From the NCBI GenBank assembly GCA_020846535.1, contig JADLDR010000031.1, positions 1-45,510 on the forward strand: a stretch of DNA of 45,510 nt, written 5' to 3'. Source of the stretch: Armatimonadota bacterium (GTDB lineage Bacteria > Armatimonadota > JADLDR01). Numbering within the stretch: position 1 is the first letter of the stretch; every line of letters begins with the position of its first letter. Shown here piece by piece: positions 1 through 7,644 of the stretch. The notes beneath the pieces are model-generated. The model had not been told where the DNA came from. It saw only the letters and a program-made list of their open reading frames with translations, and did not search any database. Position numbers and translations under genes: made by a program.

Positions 1-260
1 GGGAGACCGTTACCTAACCCCCCGGCCCCCTTCCCGAAACGGGCAGGGGGAGGAGATGGGGTGGTCAAGTACCGCACACTCTATCCCCCTCTCCCCGCTT
101 CGGGGAGAGGGGTTAGGGGAGAGAGGTCACCCATCCCAGGGGAGAGCGGTCACCCCTCCCCCAGGAGCGGAGGATCTTTCCCCTTATCTGGATAGCGATG
201 GGGTGCGATTCCTCGCGCCCCATCGCGGAAAACGGCCCCGGGCGAGGGGGCAACTTGGGT
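1..260. repeat. Long-form intergenic repeat, truncated by window start
   Basis: This stretch has no credible gene. It carries the same ordered blocks as the repeats at 28.7-29.1 kb and 14.4-14.8 kb: a CCCCCGGCCCCCTTCCCG block with an inverted partner, a pyrimidine-rich CCCCTCTCCCC/GGGGAGAGGGG palindrome, a GGTCACCC motif, an AGGAGCGGAGGATCTTT motif, and a final GCGCGATTCCTCGCGCCCC palindrome. It ends with CAACTTGGGT at 251-260, the conserved right end of the family, followed by TAACCTA. The left end lies outside the window. The apparent reading frame at 56-271 follows the repeat and shows no protein-like features. Confidence 0.8.
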
Positions 261-284
261 TAACCTATTAAAGACGGCCAGCAT

Positions 285-878
285 TCACGGCATCAATTTG
301 ACCTCATCCTGCAGTGCTTGGGCCAGATCGGTGTAGCGGTAAATATTGCCTCTGATGATGTTTTCCCAGGCGGCCCGCATCTGGATGGCGCAGATGTCGG
401 GGGCCATGTTGCCGACCGCCGTTCCCAGTCCGGGGCAGGCGATGGAACGGATGTTTCCAGGCTGGGAACGGTTGAACGCCAGGGCGGCCATCAGCACGGC
501 CCGGAAGGCCAGATAGGCGTTCAACGTTTTGCTCACATCCTGCGGGATACGCATCGTAGGGGCGCAGATGAGGTAGGGGAAATGCTCGAAATCGGTAGGA
601 ACGATTTCCGCCTGACCGATGGGTAGCTCTCCGTAATGCTTTTCACGGATCGCGCGCTGAACCTTCACCTGGATCGTTCCGCGAAAGAAACGGCTGATGG
701 CCCCGTCCAGCCCGCCGTTCATGAAGCCGAAGCTGTTGGCCGGGCTGACCAGGGCATCGGCCTGGACCTCGAAAATGCTTCCGTGAACGACCTTCACCTC
801 CCCCACGCTCTGGAAGCGCGACTCCCAGGCTTCGGCGATGCGGGCATTGATATCGCACAAAACCATATCGAAAGACAT
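285..878 (-). CDS. Macro-domain protein (ADP-ribose-binding fold)
   Basis: A 197-residue single-domain protein. The macro fold is suggested by the N-terminal strand followed by VHGSIFEVQADALVSPANS (about residues 34-52), the glycine-rich FGFMNGGLDGAISRFFRG segment, the APTMRIP segment and CPGLGTAVG late in the chain, which match the ligand-contacting loops of macro domains. Known macro domains bind ADP-ribose or remove it from proteins or nucleic acids; which activity applies here cannot be read. The start at 878 is chosen over an upstream ATG because GGAGGAAAT sits just before it. It stands alone, downstream of the STAS gene on the same strand with a 259-bp gap. No partner toxin or ADP-ribosyltransferase is adjacent. 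The fold is fairly certain, the substrate unknown. Confidence 0.85.
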   Translation of the reverse strand: MSFDMVLCDINARIAEAWESRFQSVGEVKVVHGSIFEVQADALVSPANSFGFMNGGLDGAISRFFRGTIQVKVQRAIREKHYGELPIGQAEIVPTDFEHFPYLICAPTMRIPQDVSKTLNAYLAFRAVLMAALAFNRSQPGNIRSIACPGLGTAVGNMAPDICAIQMRAAWENIIRGNIYRYTDLAQALQDEVKLMP

Positions 879-1137
879 GGATTTCCTCCGTCCGATTGCA
901 GGCAAGCGCATTCAAGGGCGTACAAAGAAAGAGCCTGCCCGCAAACCGGGAGACACCACTTTTCTCCGGGCAGGCAGGTCCCTGTCGAGGGGAAGGGGGT
1001 AGGCGCTCCCCAGGCAGGCAGCCTTGATAAGCCTCTCGAAATATTAGAGACCACAGGGAAAAGAAAGTTTCGCCATTTTTGTCTATCAAACCACACTGAG
1101 GCTCAAAATTGAAGCCAGAGCGTATGAGCGCTTCCGT

Positions 1138-1515
1138 TTACGAACAAGAGCCTACCAACGGCCTGGGGTCCGGCCCTGGCGAATTTTCCTCGCTGGCATA
1201 GACATTGATTTTCATGAGGACGGGAAAGCCGACCACTTCCAGGATGTAAAGCGGCTGGCTCTTATCGGCCACGCGGATATCCAGAGTCCCGCCCGTCTCC
1301 CGCATGGTGCGGACGGTGCGGGCCAGGTACTCCAGGATGGCGGAATCGATGAAATACGCCTTGCGGAAATCGACGATCACCTTCGACGCCGAAGCCGCCG
1401 CGTCCGCAAGCCCGTCTCTGAGAGCGTCGCTGTTGGCGTAATTCAGGGCGTCCCGGCCTTCGATAATCACCGTTCCATCGCCACGAGAGATATGAATGAG
1501 CTTCGACTCCGACAT
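1138..1515 (-). CDS. Orphan STAS-domain protein (anti-sigma factor antagonist-like)
   Basis: A 125-residue STAS domain. Members of this fold bind anti-sigma kinases or act in other partner-switching systems. The sequence shows alternating strands and helices, with VIVDFRKAYFIDSAILEYL at about 46-64; the D57-S58 pair sits where the phosphorylated serine of SpoIIAA-type proteins lies. The last 20 residues are a proline- and glycine-rich tail. The start at 1515 is preceded by AGGAGGCG at good spacing; the frame stays open to 1851 but the extension has no STAS features and overlaps the divergent queE region. No anti-sigma kinase, phosphatase or sigma factor lies nearby, so its partner must be elsewhere. 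Confidence 0.85.
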   Translation of the reverse strand: MSESKLIHISRGDGTVIIEGRDALNYANSDALRDGLADAAASASKVIVDFRKAYFIDSAILEYLARTVRTMRETGGTLDIRVADKSQPLYILEVVGFPVLMKINVYASEENSPGPDPRPLVGSCS

Positions 1516-1617
1516 CTTCGCCTCCTGATATAACATCACGCGCGCTTTATTATCGATACGTTCAATCAAGGCATTGGTTCCCGGCTGAGCGAACGCCACC
1601 AAAACCTGCATGAGGCT

Positions 1618-1647
1618 TTGGACTTCCGGGCGCGGATATGCTATACT
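1618..1647 (+). promoter_or_regulatory. Likely sigma70-type promoter of queE
   Basis: TTGGAC (1618-1623), an 18-bp spacer and TATACT (1642-1647) resemble a housekeeping promoter reading toward queE. The predicted start near 1654 gives a leader of about 67 nt. The leader was checked by eye for a preQ1 riboswitch and no convincing match was seen. Confidence 0.55.
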
Positions 1648-1720
1648 CAAAGGTAATGTTTTCATTCGCGGCCCACAAAATGGTTCCTGCCCATTGCTTT
1701 TATTGTTACCGGAATTTGCC

Positions 1721-2506
1721 ATGTCTATACACTCCGACCCAAATCTTCGACAAAATAAATCGGTCCGATTGGTTGAGATGTTCAGCAGCGTCCAGGGCGA
1801 GGGCCCGCTTATCGGATATCGGCAGATATTCCTGCGCCTTTTCGGGTGCAATATTCGCTGCGACTACTGCGATACGCCCGACTCCCTGGAAAACCTTGCC
1901 CCTTGCCGCATCGAATCCCCGCCCGGCTCCCGGCAGTTCGCCTGCCGGCCCAACCCGGTTCCTGCCGGGGAACTGCTGGATATCCTGTCGGAGATGAACC
2001 GGCAGACCCGCCACCATTCCCTCAGCGTGACCGGTGGGGAACCTTTGCTCCAGGCCGACTTTCTGAAATCTTTCCTCCCCTTCGTCCGGGCCGAAAAGCT
2101 CCTGATTTATCTGGAAACGAACGGCCTCCTGCCCGACCGTCTGGCGCATATCATCGATCTGATTGATATCGTCGGCATGGACATCAAAATCGCCTCCAGC
2201 GCCGGCATTCCTGAAGACACGGCAGATATCCACCGCCGTTTTCTGGAAATATCCGCAGCCCGCCGGGTTTTCGTGAAGATCGTGGTGGCTGGACCTACCA
2301 CCGAGTATGAGATCCGCTCCGCTGCAGACCTGATCGCCGGGGTGTCCGCCGCGATTCCTCTCGTGCTACAGCCCCTGACGCCGTTCGGCAGGGCAAGGGA
2401 CACCGCCTCTCCGGAGCAGTTGCTCCGCCTGCAATCGGCGGCTCTGGAGAGGCTTGAAGATGTGCGGGTGATCCCTCAGATGCATAAAACGATGAATGTG
2501 CTTTGA
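1721..2506 (+). CDS. queE: 7-carboxy-7-deazaguanine synthase (radical SAM), QueE
   Basis: Radical SAM enzyme that converts 6-carboxy-tetrahydropterin to 7-carboxy-7-deazaguanine, a step in queuosine/7-deazaguanine synthesis in the cytoplasm. The 261-residue protein has the substrate loop FSSVQGEGPLIG (21-32), the cluster motif C43-x3-C47-x2-C50, TGGEPLL at 104-110, and the typical C-terminal HKTMNV. Length fits the family. ATG 1721 was chosen because it leaves about 20 residues before the conserved VQGEG segment; its ribosome-binding site is weak, so a nearby start is possible. It is followed after 14 bp by the MazG-like gene and probably forms an operon with it. queC, queD and queF are not in the window. 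Confidence 0.92.
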   Translation: MSIHSDPNLRQNKSVRLVEMFSSVQGEGPLIGYRQIFLRLFGCNIRCDYCDTPDSLENLAPCRIESPPGSRQFACRPNPVPAGELLDILSEMNRQTRHHSLSVTGGEPLLQADFLKSFLPFVRAEKLLIYLETNGLLPDRLAHIIDLIDIVGMDIKIASSAGIPEDTADIHRRFLEISAARRVFVKIVVAGPTTEYEIRSAADLIAGVSAAIPLVLQPLTPFGRARDTASPEQLLRLQSAALERLEDVRVIPQMHKTMNVL

Positions 2507-2520
2507 CGAGGAGAGAGACA

Positions 2521-2853
2521 ATGACTCTAAAAGAGTGCCAGCAGCGCATCGATGCCTGGATCCGGGCACACGGGGGCTACTGGGGAGAGTTCGAGATTCT
2601 TGCCCGGATGTCCGAAGAATTGGGAGAGGTCGCCTCCGATTTGCAGCGTATGAAGGGCCTTCGCCCTCGCAAGGCCGAAACCGATATCGAGGGCGAACTG
2701 GGCGACCTTCTCTTTATCCTCTGCGCCTTCGCGAACCGTGTGGATATCGACCTGGAAGGCGCTCTCATAAAAACGCTCGCCAAATACGACCGCCGCGACA
2801 GCGCGGCCTGGAAAGGAAAAACGCAAGCAGGGGAGACTCGACCTACGCCATGA
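2521..2853 (+). CDS. MazG-like nucleotide pyrophosphohydrolase
   Basis: A 110-residue all-alpha NTP pyrophosphohydrolase-type protein. The metal-binding signature is visible: E33-x2-E36 in SEELGEV and E59-x2-D62 in EGELGDLLF, matching the ExxE(12-28)ExxD pattern. Relatives hydrolyse (d)NTPs to monophosphate and pyrophosphate, often for pool cleaning; the actual nucleotide is unknown. The start at 2521 is supported by GAGGAGAG upstream; an ATG-like start at 2503 would overlap queE. The stop codon overlaps the next start in an ATGA arrangement at 2850-2853, which suggests translational coupling. Confidence 0.88.
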   Translation: MTLKECQQRIDAWIRAHGGYWGEFEILARMSEELGEVASDLQRMKGLRPRKAETDIEGELGDLLFILCAFANRVDIDLEGALIKTLAKYDRRDSAAWKGKTQAGETRPTP

Positions 2854-3935
2854 GATTTTATGAAACCGCAGTCATTGTATCCCTGATGGCGGCAGCCGCC
2901 ACCAATGCCGCTTCGCCCGCACCGTCAGTCTCCAGGGAATCGGCGCGGAAGGCGGCGGATCATATCCTGAAATGCCAGCTGCCCGACGGGCTGATCGCCA
3001 TGTCCCCGGACGAAAAGCTCTGGGCCGTTCCCTACTTCGCCAACCTGACCGCCCTGGGGCTTCTGCGGGCCTATCAGTATACAGATGAGAAATCCTACCT
3101 GGAGGCGGCCCTCCGCTATATCGACTGGTATCGGGCGCATATCAACCCTGACGGGACGACCTGCGATTACCGGGGGGCTCGCTCCAAGCCCGAACCGACC
3201 GGAGACTACGATTCCTCGGACGCTTATCCGGCCACTTATATCTCGCTCTGCTGGGAAACGTTCCGCATCACCCGGGACCGGAACTGGCTGAAGGCGGCCT
3301 ATCCTTCCATCCTCCGCTCAATCGAGGGCATCCGCCTGACCTGGCAGCCGGACGGGCTGACCTTCGGCAAGCCGAACTACAGAGTCAAATACCTGATGGA
3401 CAATCTGGAGGTGCGGGTGGGGCTGCGAGCCGCCGCGCAGATCGCCCGGCAGCTGCGGGATAAGGAGAGGATCAAAACCTGGGAAGGCTGGCTGGAGGAA
3501 AACCGGCAGGGTCTCCGCCTCCTCTGGATGGAGCGCGAGGGCCGGTTCGCCATGGCCCTTTTCGAGGACGGCAACCTGCACCGGGAGTTTGCCAGGTGGT
3601 ATCCGGATGGGATGGCAAACGCTTTCGCCCTGGCCTATATCCTCGATCCCCGCGACCCGATAGCGAAAGTATTGAACGAAGCCGTCAACTGCGCCTTCCC
3701 CGATGCCGCCGACTACTGGCGGTTCGCCGCCCTGTGGAAGTTCGGTCCCCGTCCTGCGGCCCTGGCGGTGCGCGAAAAGATGGCCTCATCCCGCGCCCAT
3801 TCGATGGACTGCGGCCTCTTTCTTCGCACCCTGATGCCGGAAAAAGAGGACTTCTTCTTCAAGGCCGAAAAGCTGCGCCTTCCCGACCTGACGCCACCCG
3901 GCACCGGGCATCAGAGGGTAGTGGGTTCCTTATGA
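2850..3935 (+). CDS. Secreted six-hairpin glycosidase-like protein with foreign C-terminus
   Basis: A 361-residue protein with a probable signal peptide (residues 1-21, MAAAATNAA before the mature part). The repeated helical pattern with WAVPYFANLTALGLLRAY, YLEAALRYIDWY and LMDNLEVRVGLRAAAQIA resembles the (alpha/alpha)6 barrel of six-hairpin glycosidases, so a role on extracellular carbohydrate is plausible, but no family-specific catalytic motif was recognised. It starts by ATGA overlap with the MazG-like gene. The last residues (GTGHQRVVGSL) do not belong to such a fold; they match the HQR-x-V-x-x-L motif of Uma2 nucleases, and the downstream frame continues that protein. The C-terminus therefore looks like a fusion scar, or an assembly join. 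Confidence 0.6.
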   Translation: MRFYETAVIVSLMAAAATNAASPAPSVSRESARKAADHILKCQLPDGLIAMSPDEKLWAVPYFANLTALGLLRAYQYTDEKSYLEAALRYIDWYRAHINPDGTTCDYRGARSKPEPTGDYDSSDAYPATYISLCWETFRITRDRNWLKAAYPSILRSIEGIRLTWQPDGLTFGKPNYRVKYLMDNLEVRVGLRAAAQIARQLRDKERIKTWEGWLEENRQGLRLLWMEREGRFAMALFEDGNLHREFARWYPDGMANAFALAYILDPRDPIAKVLNEAVNCAFPDAADYWRFAALWKFGPRPAALAVREKMASSRAHSMDCGLFLRTLMPEKEDFFFKAEKLRLPDLTPPGTGHQRVVGSL

Positions 3936-4420
3936 GAGCCATAGCTTTTTACATCGAGGAATTCGACCTCGGCGAAGTGCTGACAGCTCCTTTCCAGATG
4001 AGGTTGAGAGCGATTCGGCAGGGCAGAGAGCCGGATATTCTCTTCATCGCGGGGGAGCATCTGGCCCGCCTGAACGACAAATACCTGGACGGCCCCTGTG
4101 ATCTGGCGGTCGAGATCGCCTCCCCGGAGAGCGTCAGGCGCGACCGGATCGAGAAACTGGGGGAATACAAGGCCGCAGGCGTCGGAGAATACTGGATGGT
4201 AGGCCCCGCAGCCAAAGAGGAGGAATTTTACGTTCTGAACAGCGAAGGGCACCACGAAAGGCCCTTTTCGGATGAGCAGGGGATATACCGGAGCCAGGCT
4301 CGGGCCGGATTCGCTTTTCCGGTCGCCTGGCTCCGGCAGTCCCCGCTGCCCAAGCTCAGAGAAGCCCGGGAGTGGTCGGGCTGCCCTGACAGAGGTATCT
4401 TGCAACGCTATGAGGGATGA
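3932..4420 (+). pseudogene. Uma2 (DUF820) family nuclease, 5'-truncated and frameshifted
   Basis: The 162 residues after ATG 3932 match the C-terminal three quarters of a Uma2 protein (PD-(D/E)xK nuclease fold): LGEVLTAPFQMRL, EPDILFI with D35, DLAVEIASPES with E61, and EKLGEYKAAGVGEYWMV with K75/K80. The usual N-terminal part (YELIDGE region) is missing. The preceding HQRVVGSL motif exists but lies in the frame of the upstream gene; one extra base near 3929-3931 would restore HQRVVGSLMRAIAFY. So the gene appears to have lost its 5' end by fusion to the neighbour and then one base. A short coupled protein could still be made from ATG 3932, but it lacks part of the nuclease core. Confidence 0.75.
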
Positions 4421-4426
4421 ATCGTT

Positions 4427-5173
4427 TTAATCGTACTCATAGCCGTCATAGCAGCTCAAGTCATAGGGAGTCAGGCCGGTTCTCAGATCGTCCGTATCCC
4501 ACAGATTACGCGGTGAGGTTGTCTGGCTGGCCTTCATCCATTTCGCATGGCCGTCGGCGAAGATGTAGTTCCTTCCTCCGTTGTGCCACTGCCGTTCTTT
4601 CCAGAAAGTCGAATAGCACCAGGTCCCGCTGTCCGGACAGCGCATCCCCGCCTCCTGAACGGCAATCAAGAGGGTAGGCTCCTTGAGGGCAGCCAGCGTC
4701 TTGGGTTTGCCGCAGAGTTTCAACCCATTATAGTTGTAATGCATTTTCAGCACAAAGCCGACTTTATCCACGGACATAGGCCGGTCGGTTCCTTCACTGC
4801 CGCAGCAGCCGGTTGATTCTTCGGTTCGGTCAAGCGTCTGCGAAGGACACTCCCAGACCTTCCAGCTCTTCAGATAGGGATAAAGAACCATCCGCCAGCT
4901 ATAATAAGGATATTGCTGGGGCGGCCCCATTCCGCATGAAGCCAGGGCAGGGGCTCCCTGTCCGATCCGGCCCGCAGGGAAGGTTTCGTCATAGTCCTGA
5001 ACGTACATCATCAGGCCGGTCCCGATTTGCTTCATGTTGGACAGGCAGGAGATAGCCCGGGCTTTTTCGCGTGCCTGTGCAAAAACTGGAAAAAGAATTG
5101 CGGCAAGAATCGCTATAATAGCGATAACTACCAACAACTCGATCAAAGTAAAACCTCGATGCCTTAGCGCCAT
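4427..5173 (-). CDS. Prepilin-type DUF1559 protein (H-X9-DG)
   Basis: A 248-residue protein with a type IV prepilin leader: short basic start, then [17 protein letters not shown], with cleavage expected after the glycine and methylation of the new N-terminus. The long N-terminal helix is followed by [19 protein letters not shown] and a C-terminal H-X9-DG motif ([13 protein letters not shown]). Such pseudopilins are handled by type II secretion or type IV pilus machinery; those genes are absent here. Several cysteine pairs in the globular part could form disulfides. ATG 5173 has GGAGGAAAG upstream. It is convergent with the Uma2 remnant (7-bp gap) and stands alone behind its own promoter. Confidence 0.88.
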   Translation of the reverse strand: MALRHRGFTLIELLVVIAIIAILAAILFPVFAQAREKARAISCLSNMKQIGTGLMMYVQDYDETFPAGRIGQGAPALASCGMGPPQQYPYYSWRMVLYPYLKSWKVWECPSQTLDRTEESTGCCGSEGTDRPMSVDKVGFVLKMHYNYNGLKLCGKPKTLAALKEPTLLIAVQEAGMRCPDSGTWCYSTFWKERQWHNGGRNYIFADGHAKWMKASQTTSPRNLWDTDDLRTGLTPYDLSCYDGYEYD

Positions 5174-5324
5174 AACTCTTTCCTCCTCGCAATGTAATAG
5201 CTTCTCGCTTCGAGGCGATAGTACCTCATTCCCAGCGGATTATCGGTCACCTCCTTTCGATTTCATCTGTTGAGCCGTAACAACGGCTGAAATTGTGGGA
5301 ATGAAACTCTTATACGATGGTTCT

Positions 5325-5353
5325 ATTTTAACACAACCGCTGACTATTGTCAA
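5325..5353 (-). promoter_or_regulatory. Near-consensus sigma70-type promoter for the prepilin gene
   Basis: On the minus strand TTGACA (5353-5348), a 17-bp spacer and TAAAAT (5330-5325) form one of the best promoter matches in the window. The predicted transcript starts near 5318 and has a leader of about 145 nt before ATG 5173. The rest of the 5174-5516 gap holds no gene that I can support. Confidence 0.75.
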
Positions 5354-5516
5354 TATAATTTTTATTTCTTTTCAAGACAATCCAATGCTTGCCCTTTCAA
5401 ACCACGTCAACAGGGCCAAGGGGCACCATAGGCAACCGAGAGGCCGTCATTCGTTTTCAGGCTAGGGAATTGCTTTGTCGCTCCGTCTTAAATGATGCCA
5501 ATACAATCCCATCCAC

Positions 5517-5672
5517 TAACCAAACCCAGGTTGCCACCTAGCCCGGGGCCAGTCCCGTTTTCCGCTGTAGGGGCGCGATTCATCGCGCCCTGCAAGGCCG
5601 TGGGGCGCGATGCATCGCGCCCCTGCTGCGTACCGACCGCCATTCGGGTAGGGAGCAACTTGGGTTAACCAA
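5517..5672. repeat. Short insertion-like repeat with 7-bp flanking direct repeats
   Basis: The element body is 5524-5665 (142 bp). Its left end reads ACCCAGGTTGCCACCTAG and its right end, read inward on the other strand, ACCCAAGTTGCTCCCTACC, so the termini are imperfect inverted repeats. TAACCAA occurs exactly on both sides (5517-5523 and 5666-5672), as expected for a target-site duplication. The interior has two GGGGCGCGAT(T/G)CATCGCGCC palindromes. There is no coding capacity, so movement would depend on a transposase elsewhere. It is closely similar to the element at 38.3 kb. Confidence 0.75.
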
Positions 5673-5687
5673 TCGAAAGTCCCTCTA

Positions 5688-5736
5688 AATATAAAGACAG
5701 CAGGGGCATAACACCTACCCCTGCTGTCTTTATATT
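5688..5736 (-). terminator. Intrinsic terminator of the efflux operon
   Basis: A perfect 19-bp inverted repeat (5688-5706 with 5718-5736) encloses an 11-nt loop, with GACAGCAGGGG in the stem. On the minus strand it ends in a T-rich CTTTATATTT run. It lies 35 bp beyond the stop of the TolC gene and is the natural end of the adaptor-pump-TolC transcript. Confidence 0.85.
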
Positions 5737-5770
5737 GAAAGCGTGCCTCGCTTGGAAACGGAAACAGTGC

Positions 5771-7114
5771 CTACAGCCTCCCCATCGCCCGGTTCAGTTC
5801 CGCCCGGGCCATGTTCAGCATATAGAGGGCGTTGACCTGGTTGGTGCGGGCGCGAACCAGGTCAGTCAGGGCGTCCATCACCTCCACATTGATGCCCCGG
5901 CCCGCCTCATAGCGCATCCGGGCGATGCGATATTCTTCCTCAGCCTGGACGAGAGCCGCCTGGCTGGTTTTCAGGTTTTGCGCGGCGGTGGTCAGGCTCA
6001 GGTGGGCCTGGATCACTTCCTTGCTGACCTGAAGGCCCGACTGTTCGGCATCGGCCAGGGCTTTTTCCCGCATGGCGCGGGCCTCCTCCACCGCCGCCTT
6101 GCGGCTGCCGCCGTCCAGCAGCGGCAGGCTCAGCACCAGGGCGGCGGTATAGCCCCCCATTTCCCCCATCTCCCGTGAGGACGCCGCATCCGCCATGCCG
6201 CTCAGATAGATCTGGGGCCGGTAGGCGCTTCGGGCCAGCCCGGCCCGGGCCTCCGCCGCCTCAACTTTCGCCTGCGCCGCCGCCAGTTCGGGACGGCTAC
6301 GGGCAGCCTCCTCCAGAAGGGGCTTGACATCCGGGTCGGGTTCCAGAGCGGCCATCGTTTCCGAAAGGTCTATCTCAGAAGCGGTATTGACTCCCAGGGC
6401 CGTTTTCAGATCGATCAGGGCCAGCCCCACATTGTTGCGGGCGGTGGTCAGTTCCTGGGCGGCATTGGCGACTTCGGTTTCGCTTCGCAGGACGAAATAC
6501 TGGGGAACCTTGCCGACCGAGAACATCTCGCGGGTCACCCTCAACGATTCCTCTGCCTGGCTTACCCACTGTTCGCCCACCTGTACCATCGCCCGGGCGT
6601 ACAGCGCCCGGAAGTAGGCTTCCTTGACCCGCATGGCGACTTCGCGTTCCATGCCCGCCAGGTCGGACTGCGAGGCGCTCCGCTCCGCCCCGGCGCTTCG
6701 TATCTGGGACTCCAGCCTGCCCCCTGTCCACAAGGGAATCATCAGCATCAGGTTCTGATCCGCACCCGGCCCCCGTGGGGGCAGGATGCTGGCGGAAGGC
6801 ATTACCGGCGGTGAACTGGCGATGATGCCCGGCATCGTCCCGGCGGACAGGAAGGTGTTGGCAGACAGGGAGGGCCTTTTCATAGCCTTCGCCATGCCGA
6901 GCCGGGCCGTTTGCACCGCCACTTCCTGACGGGCCGACCTCAGGACAGGGCTTTCCTTCAAAGCCAAGCCAACGGCCTCCGCCACCGTGAGGAACCGCTT
7001 GACCACAGGCCGGGCCGCATCCGGCGCGGGCTGCGCCAGGCCGGAGGTAGTGAAAAGGGCTGTCCAGATCATAATGAAGGCTGCTTTTCGTAGCATGCTA
7101 TATAGCCGGGACAT
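5771..7114 (-). CDS. TolC-family outer-membrane efflux channel
   Basis: A 447-residue outer-membrane factor of RND efflux systems. It has an N-terminal signal peptide (hydrophobic segment to GLAQ, about residue 27), then two similar halves of long amphipathic helices and short beta segments as in OEP-domain proteins: LTVAEAVGLALKESP, LMIPLWTGGRLESQIR in the first half, and SRPELAAAQAKVEAAEA and LVLSLPLLDGGSRKAAVEEA in the second. ATG 7114 is preceded by AGGAGA. It follows the Spy-like gene after 53 bp and is last in the operon before a strong terminator. Context with the adaptor and pump indicates export of metal ions, probably Cu or Ag (inference). Confidence 0.92.
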   Translation of the reverse strand: MSRLYSMLRKAAFIMIWTALFTTSGLAQPAPDAARPVVKRFLTVAEAVGLALKESPVLRSARQEVAVQTARLGMAKAMKRPSLSANTFLSAGTMPGIIASSPPVMPSASILPPRGPGADQNLMLMIPLWTGGRLESQIRSAGAERSASQSDLAGMEREVAMRVKEAYFRALYARAMVQVGEQWVSQAEESLRVTREMFSVGKVPQYFVLRSETEVANAAQELTTARNNVGLALIDLKTALGVNTASEIDLSETMAALEPDPDVKPLLEEAARSRPELAAAQAKVEAAEARAGLARSAYRPQIYLSGMADAASSREMGEMGGYTAALVLSLPLLDGGSRKAAVEEARAMREKALADAEQSGLQVSKEVIQAHLSLTTAAQNLKTSQAALVQAEEEYRIARMRYEAGRGINVEVMDALTDLVRARTNQVNALYMLNMARAELNRAMGRL

Positions 7115-7167
7115 GGATTTCTCCTGAAAACGGGTGATGTTACATGAGGGGCGCGGGCGCTTCCGCC

Positions 7168-7644
7168 TCATTTCCCTTTCATCCCTTCCGCTTTCTTTCG
7201 CTGCTGGGAGGTCAGCAGCGAAAGGCCGCTTCGCCAGTACAGGTATCTCTGGTGGGCGGTTTCTGCGGAAAACTGGCTCAGGCGCTGGCCCTGTGCCTGG
7301 ATGTCGGAGAGGGAGACTTTGCCCTGCTGCCCTGCCTTTTCCATCCACTGACGGAACCGCTCGCCTTCTGCTTCGGCTCTTCGTCGCTTCAGGGCGGAGA
7401 CCTTCCGCCACTCGCGGTAGAGGCGTTCGATATCTTTGGCCTGCCGGTCGGTAAGAGCGAGGTCGCTGCGGTGTTCTAAAAGAAGCGACAGTTCCGGGGC
7501 CGTTCCTTCTCCGGGCCTCTGGGACACGATATACCGCTCGACGCGGGGAGGCTGTCGGGACTCCTGATATCTCTGGTAGCCCAGCCAGAGCGCCAGAAGC
7601 AGAGCGATAGAGATCCCCGGGCCGAAAGCGAACCGGCGTCTCAT
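7168..7644 (-). CDS. Spy/CpxP-like LTxxQ periplasmic protein
   Basis: A 158-residue protein with one N-terminal hydrophobic segment (about residues 8-23) acting as a signal or anchor, followed by a highly charged helical domain. Two LTxxQ-type motifs are visible, LTDRQ at 64-68 and LTSQQ at 144-148, the hallmark of Spy/CpxP proteins, which buffer envelope stress or bind metal (for example CnrX/ZraP relatives). The start overlaps the stop of the RND pump gene (ATGA at 7644-7641), so translation is probably coupled. Its place between pump and TolC suggests a periplasmic sensor or chaperone for the efflux system. Whether it binds metal cannot be told; it has few histidines and no cysteine. Confidence 0.7.
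   Translation of the reverse strand: MRRRFAFGPGISIALLLALWLGYQRYQESRQPPRVERYIVSQRPGEGTAPELSLLLEHRSDLALTDRQAKDIERLYREWRKVSALKRRRAEAEGERFRQWMEKAGQQGKVSLSDIQAQGQRLSQFSAETAHQRYLYWRSGLSLLTSQQRKKAEGMKGK

Noticed and set aside
56..271. 71-codon frame at the window start
   Set aside because: It lies entirely inside a dispersed repeat and follows its repeated blocks.
1654..1720. preQ1 riboswitch upstream of queE
   Set aside because: The short leader shows neither the stem-loop nor the A-rich tail expected of preQ1-I; no match to other classes by eye.
1516..1851. N-terminal extension of the STAS protein
   Set aside because: No conserved sequence, overlaps the divergent queE promoter and start, and a better start with AGGAGG exists at 1515.
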